DNA of 5,286 bases from Bacteroidales bacterium UBA4459 (lineage in GTDB: Bacteria; Bacteroidota; Bacteroidia; Bacteroidales; F082), in assembly GCA_002389465.1 (NCBI GenBank), contig DGOT01000035.1:1-5286 (forward strand), read 5' to 3'. Below the pieces are notes generated by a model. The model saw only the letters and a list, made by a program, of their open reading frames with translations, made no database searches and was not told the DNA's origin. Both the position numbers and the translations under genes were made by a program. Within the stretch, counting starts at the first letter, position 1. Every line of letters begins with the position of its first letter. This document shows, piece by piece, positions 1 through 5,286 of this stretch.

Positions 1-1370
1 ACGTCGCCGATTTTGCGGGCAGGAGATAACGAATCGAGCCGGTAATCGTTTACCTGATAATCAAGAAATAAGGGGTCTTCGTTTTTCAATATTGCATTGA
101 AATAATCCTGGTTACTTGTGTTTGCAGTGGTTCTTATATTGACATGATCAAGGTAATACGCTGAGTCAGCTTCCGCAATCATTTCTGTCATGAACTCATT
201 CTCATTGTTTCCGTATATAATACTGTTGCCCAGCGTAAAATCAATGTCGTACGGAATGTATTGTTCGTTTGTGTCCATCAAAAAGTTGTTCAGGTAAACT
301 GCCGGTGTGTTTCGCACTGAATAGGACCAGTAATTGGCGAAGGTGCTGTGCTTGAAATTAAAGTACCCACCGCCAGTAACCGCCATGCAGTACCCGCCGC
401 AATTAGCCAGTACTACATTTTCGCCGGTAACATGATAGATTCGTGTGAAGATTCCCATACCTTTCATGTTCTGCACGGTGACATTGTATAACTGCAAAGG
501 GTTTTCGGCAGCATGTGAAAACGATTCGGCCTGCAGGCCGATAAATCCATTCTGAATAACGGCGTTACGTATTTCGTGGTGTTCGCCTGGCATGGCTTCC
601 ATCAGCCAGATGCGGTCCCACTGCCCGGGCAGGTCGCTGTAAAAATCTTCAAGTCTGTCGCCCTGGAAAGATACCGGGTTTTCCAGTGTCCCGTTCACTT
701 TAAGCAAACCATCGGAATAGGCCCAAAGCCCTGAATTTTCATGGAAATAAACTTTTGTGCCTTCGTCAATGATCAGTTCGCCATATGAGTTGATTACGGC
801 ATACCCGTACACTACGTACGGCTTTTCGCTGGTCCAGTGTATGGTTTCCAGGCTGTCAACTACGACCTTGAAATCAGGAAAGCCTGCTATGTGTGTATCG
901 GCTACGATGTAATTTGCATTTTGTCCCCACGAGACAAGTTTCACAGCCTGTTCGTTGGTGTTTGTTGTAAACAGCAGCTCATCTTCCACCACAAACGGAT
1001 TGTTCATATCAGTAGGGTCAATCGTTACCCTGACAAATATGAAAATGCTGTCACCACCTTCAATTTCCACATCCCGGAAGTTGGTTCCCGATTCACCATC
1101 CACATTAATACGGTAAGCCGAGCTTTCACCCGATGCCAGTACGATGCTGGAGACCTTTATCCTGCTGCCCGATGTGTTGTGTACCATAAGCCGGTGCGTG
1201 GCCGAGCCAAGGCTTGTGAAAACAGTATCGAAGATCACCGAGTCGTTGGAGAATTCAAGTTTCAGATTCGGGCTGTCGTTAATAATGTCCGTTTTCTTGC
1301 ATGCGCTGAAGATCATCGCCAGGAATAACCCTGCAATCATCAGTTGAAAAAGGTATGACTTTTTAGGCAT
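1..1370 (-). CDS. Right-handed beta-helix lipoprotein with N-terminal Ig/ASH-like domain (C-terminus beyond window)
   Basis: Translating the minus strand from the ATG at 1370-1368 gives 456 codons with no stop before the left edge, so the C-terminus is missing. The N-terminus MPKKSYLFQLMIAGLFLAMIF ends in a lipobox-like FSAC, making Cys24 the likely lipidated residue of an envelope lipoprotein. Residues about 35-155 look like an Ig-like or ASH/DUF1573-like beta-sandwich, with motifs such as VIFDTVFTSLGS, DSIFIFVRVTIDP and NPFVVEDELLF. From about 185 to 445 there are short beta-helix rungs (ELIIDEGTKVYFH, IRNAVIQNGFIGLQ, LYNVTVQNMKGMGIF). The frame then reaches LDSLSPARKIGD, a tail usual near the end of such proteins, so perhaps only some tens of residues are lost. 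Cys324 and Cys328 (NCGGYC) are the only Cys besides Cys24. I recognise the architecture as a recurring Bacteroidetes lipoprotein type, but its substrate or role is unknown. Polysaccharide binding or a structural surface role is possible. An internal ATG at 1340 would remove most of the signal peptide, so I reject it as the start. Confidence 0.88.
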   Translation of the reverse strand, partial: MPKKSYLFQLMIAGLFLAMIFSACKKTDIINDSPNLKLEFSNDSVIFDTVFTSLGSATHRLMVHNTSGSRIKVSSIVLASGESSAYRINVDGESGTNFRDVEIEGGDSIFIFVRVTIDPTDMNNPFVVEDELLFTTNTNEQAVKLVSWGQNANYIVADTHIAGFPDFKVVVDSLETIHWTSEKPYVVYGYAVINSYGELIIDEGTKVYFHENSGLWAYSDGLLKVNGTLENPVSFQGDRLEDFYSDLPGQWDRIWLMEAMPGEHHEIRNAVIQNGFIGLQAESFSHAAENPLQLYNVTVQNMKGMGIFTRIYHVTGENVVLANCGGYCMAVTGGGYFNFKHSTFANYWSYSVRNTPAVYLNNFLMDTNEQYIPYDIDFTLGNSIIYGNNENEFMTEMIAEADSAYYLDHVNIRTTANTSNQDYFNAILKNEDPLFLDYQVNDYRLDSLSPARKIGD

Positions 1371-1391
1371 GCTCTTTGTAATTTGAGGTGG

Positions 1392-1399
1392 CAAATGTA
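1392..1399 (-). promoter_or_regulatory. Candidate -7 promoter element of the beta-helix lipoprotein gene
   Basis: Read on the minus strand, these bases are TACATTTG, a match to the Bacteroidetes -7 consensus TAnnTTTG. It would place transcription start roughly 15 bases before the ATG at 1370. The nearest upstream TTTG (1412-1409) is only 9 bases away, so a properly spaced -33 element is not evident. This is a motif match only, in AT-rich sequence where chance matches occur. Confidence 0.35.
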
Positions 1400-1420
1400 C
1401 AATTATATCAAATACGCTGA

Positions 1421-1440
1421 ATTACTCAATTTATTGTAAT
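1421..1440. repeat. Imperfect AT-rich palindrome in the divergent promoter region
   Basis: The left arm ATTA..CAAT (1421-1424 and 1427-1430) is mirrored by ATTG then TAAT (1433-1440), around a TT centre, with two unpaired bases on the left. It abuts the candidate -7 box of the plus-strand gene and so sits where an operator could lie. It is short and AT-rich, so chance is a real alternative, and no known regulator motif is recognised. Confidence 0.25.
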
Positions 1441-1444
1441 TTTG
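1437..1444 (+). promoter_or_regulatory. Candidate -7 promoter element of the small outer-membrane barrel gene
   Basis: TAATTTTG matches the Bacteroidetes -7 consensus TAnnTTTG. It predicts transcription start near 1450, which excludes the TTG at 1442 as translation start and supports one of the ATGs at 1463, 1466, 1484 or 1487. No TTTG -33 element is seen at the usual distance (about 1411-1418). Confidence 0.4.
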
Positions 1445-1483
1445 GTCGTTATTATTGTGCTAATGATGAAACAGAACAATACT

Positions 1484-2068
1484 ATGATGAAGTCGATAAA
1501 GTTTTTTTTCCTGCTCCTGATTTTATCAGGAAGTATGATGTCATATGCACAGTACGAGAATACAAGCGGCAAGAAACCAGAAGATAAGAAAGAAGTGAAA
1601 CGCCAACCACTGCAAAAACAACCCCGATGGTTTGGCGGAGGAATGATCGGGGGCGGATTTGGTTCTTACGGAGGGTATCTTGAATTATCACCTCTGGTTG
1701 GCTATAAGGTTACACCTCACTTCCATGTGGGTTCGAGGCTGACGTATATTTATTCGAGTTATAAAGATTACTACGGAAATAAACAGCAATCACATACGTA
1801 TGGGGGGAGCCTTTTTGGTAGATATACATTCCTTAAGTTTTTGTATGCACAAGCAGAATTTGAATTGCTTAGTTTTAAACATTTTTATAATTTACCGCAG
1901 GGGGAGCGGTATTTGTTAACAAACCTGTATTTGGGGGGTGGACTATATCAGTCATTTGGAAATGGTTTTGCAACACTTGGCATTTTTTACAATGTATTGG
2001 AAGATCCTAATGTTTATTATCCTTACTCGAACCCTCTCATAAGAATAGGTTTCGGTTTCGGTTTTTAA
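1484..2068 (+). CDS. Small outer-membrane beta-barrel protein, function unknown
   Basis: From the ATG at 1484 the protein has 194 residues. MMKSIKFFFLLLILSGSMMS then YAQ forms a typical Sec signal peptide, with cleavage likely after YAQ (residue 23). Starts at 1463, 1466 or 1487 are possible; the two upstream ones only add a polar stretch before the signal peptide. Residues about 29-48 are a Lys-rich, probably disordered linker. From about 49 to the end there are alternating aromatic and small residues in strands (YLELSPLVGYKV, HVGSRLTYIYSS, YAQAEFELLS, GFATLGIFYN), ending in Phe as outer-membrane barrels usually do. The length suits a barrel of about eight strands. I do not recognise a specific family, and no catalytic motif is visible. 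The gene is richer in AT than its neighbours (about 35% G+C over 1741-2040). It is divergent from the beta-helix lipoprotein gene and convergent with the receptor gene. Confidence 0.85.
   Translation: MMKSIKFFFLLLILSGSMMSYAQYENTSGKKPEDKKEVKRQPLQKQPRWFGGGMIGGGFGSYGGYLELSPLVGYKVTPHFHVGSRLTYIYSSYKDYYGNKQQSHTYGGSLFGRYTFLKFLYAQAEFELLSFKHFYNLPQGERYLLTNLYLGGGLYQSFGNGFATLGIFYNVLEDPNVYYPYSNPLIRIGFGFGF
2048..2065 (+). repeat. Three tandem GGTTTC-type hexamers at the 3' end of the barrel gene
   Basis: GGTTTC, GGTTTC and GGTTTT follow one another in frame and encode the C-terminal Gly-Phe-Gly-Phe-Gly-Phe. The repeat forms the last beta-strand and its terminal Phe, the position recognised by the outer-membrane barrel assembly machinery in characterised systems. 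Three copies is too few to call it an unstable repeat with confidence. Confidence 0.6.
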
Positions 2069-2099
2069 TTTTTCAGCGCAAAAGGAATTTTAACCGAAA
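2056..2099. terminator. Weak hairpin spanning the convergent stops; possible bidirectional terminator
   Basis: TTTCGGTT (2056-2063) pairs perfectly with AACCGAAA (2092-2099). The 28-base loop contains a smaller TTTT/AAAA pairing around CAGCGC (2070-2083). There is no spacer between the two genes, so any terminator must lie inside their 3' ends, as this would. The stem is short, with only three G:C pairs, and there is no classical U-tract directly after it on either strand, so termination is only a possibility. Confidence 0.25.
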
Positions 2100-4314
2100 A
2101 CGACACATTTCTTCCCATATCATAAAACCCCAGATCTTTCAACGTCGATAAGTGGCTGTAATAATCAATGTTCAGCAGGTTGGTGGCTGTGACGTTGAAA
2201 CTAACTAATTGCTTTCCGGCCTTTACATTAAACCCGAAACCAAGATTTACAAGGTTGTAGCCGTCTGTGGCCATCTCAAATTCGGAAGGGTGATTCTGGT
2301 CGAATACAAAACGTACACCTCCCGATAAATAGATCTTTCGGAATATTTTCCATACGTCTTTTTCCAATTTCAGCTCAAGATAAAGTTGCTGAGCAGGTAT
2401 CCTGGGCAGGTATCCGCCATCTCTTTGTTCACCGATTACATACGAATAGGTTGATAAAATATGCAGCCAATGTATCGGATGCGGATGGATATGAAGACTG
2501 GCTTCTCCTCCGTAAAGTTGTGCGTTACTTTGTGCATACTGGTAGATATTCTGGCCTGAACCCGTAGTGTCGCTGGTAGGAGCGAGGTAGATGTAATCGT
2601 TTATATGGTTATAAAATACCGACAGGTCAAGTGACGTATGGCGTGTATGCAAGTGATACCCCAGGTCGGTTTCCACATTTTGTTGTGTCTTCAAATCGGG
2701 ATTGCCCTTCTCGAACCGTATGCCATGCAGGCCGTACTGTGTTAACTCGGGCAGGTTAGGGCTCCGATAGGCTGAAGCCACATTGATGCGCAAAATATTC
2801 TGCTCGTTGATCAATACAGAAGCACCGGCCGAGGTACTCAGGTTATTGAACTTGCCGTTATATTCAATGTAATGCTCTTCGTTGTCGTGGCTGTCGGCTT
2901 TCTGGCGGGGCACGTTGATTGCGTTGAAACTGTACCGCAGGCCTGCTTCAATTTTATACCTTTTTCGTGCATACTGAACGATGCCATACAAAGAAATATC
3001 GTTGATGTCGGCATCGGGAAGTACATGATCGGGAGCCTCAAAGTTTTTATTGTTCTGGTACATACCTTGAGCGCCGAAGATAGCCCTTGTTTTTTCATTG
3101 AAGCTGTGGTTGGCTTTAATCCGGTAGGCCACTGTCTGGAGGGTCATGTCCACCAGGTCGAATGGGTCGTCGTTTGGATTACCGAACAGTTTCCTTTTAT
3201 TGTTTTCGTAAGAAATATCGATATCAAGTTTTGTGTTGCCCAGAAACATTTTATTTTGCGAGATGATCATATGATCTGTCAGGTCCTGATACCACACCTC
3301 ATTCTTATAAGCGTTTACCGGTACAAGGCTTATGGCCGGAGGAACTGCCATGCCAAATTTATTACCGCTGTATTCGTAAAACAGCCGAAACGTTCCTTTT
3401 TTTCTGAGCAGGCCTACATCACCTTTTATGTTGTAGCGGTTAAAGCGTGTATTGGGAACCGATTCCCCGTTCCCCTGCACGTAGTCCCGGCTGGTGTTGA
3501 TTCCTCCGCGAATGCCCCATACAATCCCGTTTTGATGTCCTTTCAGGCCGATATTGGATAAAACACCGCGGGTATTTCCATAATAATTCATGGTCAGATC
3601 ACCTGAAATTTTTCCTTGTGCCGCCACGGGTTCGGGTACCAGATTGACCACGCCGCCAACTGCTCCCGAGCCATAAACAAGCGATGCCGGCCCTTTGATA
3701 ATCTCCACCTGCTGTAACCCATTTTCATCGATCAGGTACGGATGGTTTTCGGAAAACTGGAAGTTTTCCATCGGCATGCCGTTCTTCAGTACGAGGATAT
3801 TGCTCAATGACAATCCGCGGATAACGGGTGTGACAACCCCGGGCCCTTTGGAGATCAAACTGACACCGGGTACTTCAGCTATCGATTCGATGAGTGAAGG
3901 ATGCCCGGAAGTACTGACCCTGTCAATGCTTATAGTGCTGATCTTGATGGTGTTTTCATGTTGCGTGCTGGTAAAATTCCCCGAAATTACCACTTCCTGC
4001 CCCTGGATGATTTGTGGTGTCATTTCGATATTCAGCACGCGGTCTATTCCATCCAGGTAAATTTGTTTGTTGACTGTTTGAAATCCAACATAGGAAAATT
4101 CTACAATCAACTCTCCGTTCGGCAGGTTGGGTAGCTGAAACCGGCCTCCTTCGTCAGTTGCTATGCCAATGAGCAGGTCAGGCACATATACGCTAACACC
4201 GGTCAGCGGTTCGCCGTTTTCTTTGTCGGTAATTTTTCCCGAGAGATTATTTTGTGCCTGCCCTGATGATAACAAAGCCAGTACAAGCAGAAAGGTCAGT
4301 AGATATTTCATCAT
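2065..4314 (-). CDS. TonB-dependent outer-membrane receptor, ZnuD-like (possible zinc/metal uptake)
   Basis: This is a complete gene of 749 residues. It has a signal peptide (MMKYLLTFLLVLALLSSGQA, cleavage near residue 20) and a carboxypeptidase-regulatory-like domain (about 23-100: SGKITDKENGEPLTGVSVYV, then FSYVGFQT). A TonB-box-like EVVISG follows at 107-112. The plug spans about 115-228, with IRGLSLSNILVLKNGMPM and VEIIKGPASLVYGSGAVGGV. A 22-strand-type barrel runs to the end. The length is normal for the family. ZnuD resemblance rests on SENHPYLIDENGLQQ in the plug, GGYLPRIPAQQ, and the end NLLNIDYYSHLSTLKD followed by GRNVSF. Histidines cluster at 554/556/559 and at 608/610/612/615/618, plus SHDNEEHY at 475-482. 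Zinc is therefore a plausible ligand, but it is inferred; haem, another metal or a vitamin cannot be excluded. Length and the lack of a SusD partner argue against a SusC glycan receptor. The gene lies 29 bp after pepD on the same strand. Either tandem ATG (4314 or 4311) could be the start. Confidence 0.93.
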   Translation of the reverse strand: MMKYLLTFLLVLALLSSGQAQNNLSGKITDKENGEPLTGVSVYVPDLLIGIATDEGGRFQLPNLPNGELIVEFSYVGFQTVNKQIYLDGIDRVLNIEMTPQIIQGQEVVISGNFTSTQHENTIKISTISIDRVSTSGHPSLIESIAEVPGVSLISKGPGVVTPVIRGLSLSNILVLKNGMPMENFQFSENHPYLIDENGLQQVEIIKGPASLVYGSGAVGGVVNLVPEPVAAQGKISGDLTMNYYGNTRGVLSNIGLKGHQNGIVWGIRGGINTSRDYVQGNGESVPNTRFNRYNIKGDVGLLRKKGTFRLFYEYSGNKFGMAVPPAISLVPVNAYKNEVWYQDLTDHMIISQNKMFLGNTKLDIDISYENNKRKLFGNPNDDPFDLVDMTLQTVAYRIKANHSFNEKTRAIFGAQGMYQNNKNFEAPDHVLPDADINDISLYGIVQYARKRYKIEAGLRYSFNAINVPRQKADSHDNEEHYIEYNGKFNNLSTSAGASVLINEQNILRINVASAYRSPNLPELTQYGLHGIRFEKGNPDLKTQQNVETDLGYHLHTRHTSLDLSVFYNHINDYIYLAPTSDTTGSGQNIYQYAQSNAQLYGGEASLHIHPHPIHWLHILSTYSYVIGEQRDGGYLPRIPAQQLYLELKLEKDVWKIFRKIYLSGGVRFVFDQNHPSEFEMATDGYNLVNLGFGFNVKAGKQLVSFNVTATNLLNIDYYSHLSTLKDLGFYDMGRNVSFSVKIPFALKN

Positions 4315-4334
4315 AATAATGGGAGAAGTAGCAA

Positions 4335-4346
4335 TTAATTAACTTA
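4335..4346 (-). other. Double in-frame stop after pepD with TTAATTAA palindrome
   Basis: Reading on the minus strand, the pepD stop TAA (4346-4344) is followed in frame by GTT AAT and a second TAA (4337-4335). The latter lies inside the palindrome TTAATTAA (4335-4342). Only 29 bp separate the first stop from the receptor ATG. I see no Shine-Dalgarno sequence, no -7 element and no terminator hairpin here, which fits read-through transcription from pepD into the receptor gene. Confidence 0.5.
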
Positions 4347-5286
4347 TTCCGGTATGTTTTTTAATACATCAAGTGTCAGATCCCAGAATTTCTGAACGCT
4401 CTCGATCTCAATTCGCTCGTCAGGCGAGTGGGCTCCTTTTATCGTAGGGCCGAAGGAGATCATATCCATGCCCGGGTACTTGTCGCCTATCAAACCACAT
4501 TCCAGTCCGGCGTGAATAGCCAGCACTTCGGGTTCGGTTTTGAACAGGCGTTTATATGCTTTTTCGGTAATGTCAACGATAACCGAATTCGGGTTGGGTG
4601 TCCACCCCGGGTAGCCATCACTGGTTTCGGTGCGGGCGCCTGCCAGATTAAAAGCACTGGTAACCATGTTGGTTGCATCTATTTTTTCCGACTCAACCGA
4701 GCTCCGTTGGCTGGTAGTGATCAGCACCTCATCTTCTTCAAATTTTACCGATGCCAGATTGGTAGATGTCTCGACAAAGTCGTCAATTTCCTGCGACATA
4801 GCCAATACACCGTGCGGACAGGCATAAATAGCATTCAACAATTGGAAAACAGAATCTTCATCGAGAACGAAATCCGGCATTTCGGTTTTGGAAAAATTAA
4901 AGGCAAGATCAGGCTCTGTTACATGATATTCCGAGCGGAATATTTCCTGATAATTTTGGACAAACATGATCAGGTCAGGTTCCTTATCTTCCGGAAGCAG
5001 CACTATGGCATAGGCCTCACGGGCAATAGCGTTTCTAAGGTTTCCGCCATCAAAAAGGCTTAGTTTTAGCCCCAGTTCTTCTTTGCTTTCCCAGAGGAAA
5101 CGGTTAAGCATTTTATTGGCATTGCCGTGTCCCTTATTAATGTCATCGCCGGAGTGGCCGCCTTTAAGTCCGGAAACCATAATCTTATATGATGCATAGC
5201 CTTCCGGAACGGCTTCTTTGTCAAAAGGCAGCCAGGTAAGTGTGTCCTGCCCGCCGGCACAACCAATAAACAGCTGGCCTTCATCT
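4344..5286 (-). CDS. pepD: Xaa-His / cytosolic non-specific dipeptidase PepD, peptidase family M20C (N-terminus beyond window)
   Basis: The frame is open to the right edge and begins there at DEGQLFIGCAGGQDTL, giving 313 residues. The start is outside the window and the ATG at 5180 is an internal Met. M20C PepD proteins are about 485 residues, so roughly the first 170 are missing. These would hold the metal-binding H-x-D and catalytic Glu-Glu region, and probably the Asp ligand just before DEGQ. Visible family marks are LKGGHSGDDINKGHGNANK at the lid/dimerisation domain, TTSQRSS (visible residues about 190-196), GYPGWTPNPNS (224-234), HAGLECGL with His258 and Glu262, and GAHSPDER. His286 in that last motif is the expected C-terminal metal ligand. 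The enzyme hydrolyses dipeptides, including Xaa-His such as carnosine, in the cytosol using divalent metal. It has no frameshift in the visible part and no signal peptide can be assessed. It is the upstream member of a probable two-gene operon with the TonB receptor. Confidence 0.93.
   Translation of the reverse strand, partial: DEGQLFIGCAGGQDTLTWLPFDKEAVPEGYASYKIMVSGLKGGHSGDDINKGHGNANKMLNRFLWESKEELGLKLSLFDGGNLRNAIAREAYAIVLLPEDKEPDLIMFVQNYQEIFRSEYHVTEPDLAFNFSKTEMPDFVLDEDSVFQLLNAIYACPHGVLAMSQEIDDFVETSTNLASVKFEEDEVLITTSQRSSVESEKIDATNMVTSAFNLAGARTETSDGYPGWTPNPNSVIVDITEKAYKRLFKTEPEVLAIHAGLECGLIGDKYPGMDMISFGPTIKGAHSPDERIEIESVQKFWDLTLDVLKNIPE

Noticed and set aside
837..1328. Plus-strand open frame of 163 codons
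   Set aside because: It lies opposite the beta-helix lipoprotein frame, which has a signal peptide and recognisable domains. This frame shows no family motif and starts abruptly.
1442..1483. TTG at 1442 as start of the barrel gene
   Set aside because: The TTG is part of the candidate -7 box, and the added residues precede a complete signal peptide that starts at 1484.
2872..3561. Plus-strand open frame of 229 codons
   Set aside because: It is entirely antisense to the barrel region of the TonB receptor, with no recognisable domain or promoter.
3695..4060. Plus-strand open frame of 121 codons, with another overlapping at 3901-4134
   Set aside because: Both are antisense to the receptor plug and N-terminal domain, where the minus-strand protein is unmistakable.
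2065..4314. SusC-type glycan receptor of a polysaccharide utilisation locus
   Set aside because: At 749 residues it is shorter than usual SusC proteins, no SusD or glycan enzyme is adjacent, and the plug and C-terminus resemble ZnuD.
4428..5063. Plus-strand open frame of 211 codons
   Set aside because: It is antisense to pepD, whose conserved motifs run through the whole stretch.
1..5286. CRISPR array, insertion sequence, tRNA or prophage
   Set aside because: No spaced direct repeats, transposase or integrase frames, terminal inverted repeats or tRNA-like cloverleaf were seen. Nearly all of the window is taken up by the four genes.

Overview
The window looks like part of an ordinary Bacteroidota (Bacteroidetes) chromosome. 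Four signs point there: a TonB-dependent receptor with an N-terminal carboxypeptidase-regulatory-like domain, a beta-helix lipoprotein of a type common in that phylum, TAnnTTTG-like -7 promoter elements, and no convincing Shine-Dalgarno sequences before the visible starts. G+C is moderate: a hand count gives about 51% over 3421-3720, but only about 35% over 1741-2040. I could not assign a genus.

Layout, left to right. (1) 1-1370, minus strand: a long frame, open to the window edge, encoding a lipoprotein with an Ig/ASH-like N-terminal domain and a right-handed beta-helix. Its C-terminus lies outside the window. (2) 1371-1483: a compact, AT-rich divergent promoter region. (3) About 1484-2068, plus strand: a small secreted outer-membrane beta-barrel protein. 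(4) 2065-4314, minus strand: a complete 749-residue TonB-dependent receptor whose plug and C-terminus resemble ZnuD-type zinc receptors. (5) 4344-5286, minus strand: the C-terminal 313 residues of an M20C Xaa-His dipeptidase (PepD), cut off by the right edge. Genes 5 and 4 are 29 bp apart on the same strand and are probably co-transcribed as pepD then receptor. Genes 3 and 4 converge, and their stop codons share one TTAA palindrome.

Functionally this is a cell-envelope and nutrient-uptake neighbourhood. The receptor would bring a scarce ligand, possibly zinc or another metal, across the outer membrane. The cytosolic dipeptidase is a metal enzyme that splits dipeptides, including Xaa-His. The two divergent genes encode an exported lipoprotein and an outer-membrane barrel of unknown function. 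No rRNA, tRNA, CRISPR array, insertion sequence or phage gene is visible. I see no convincing new biological system. The points most worth checking are the possible metal link of the pepD-receptor pair, the overlapping convergent stops, and the low G+C of the small barrel gene.
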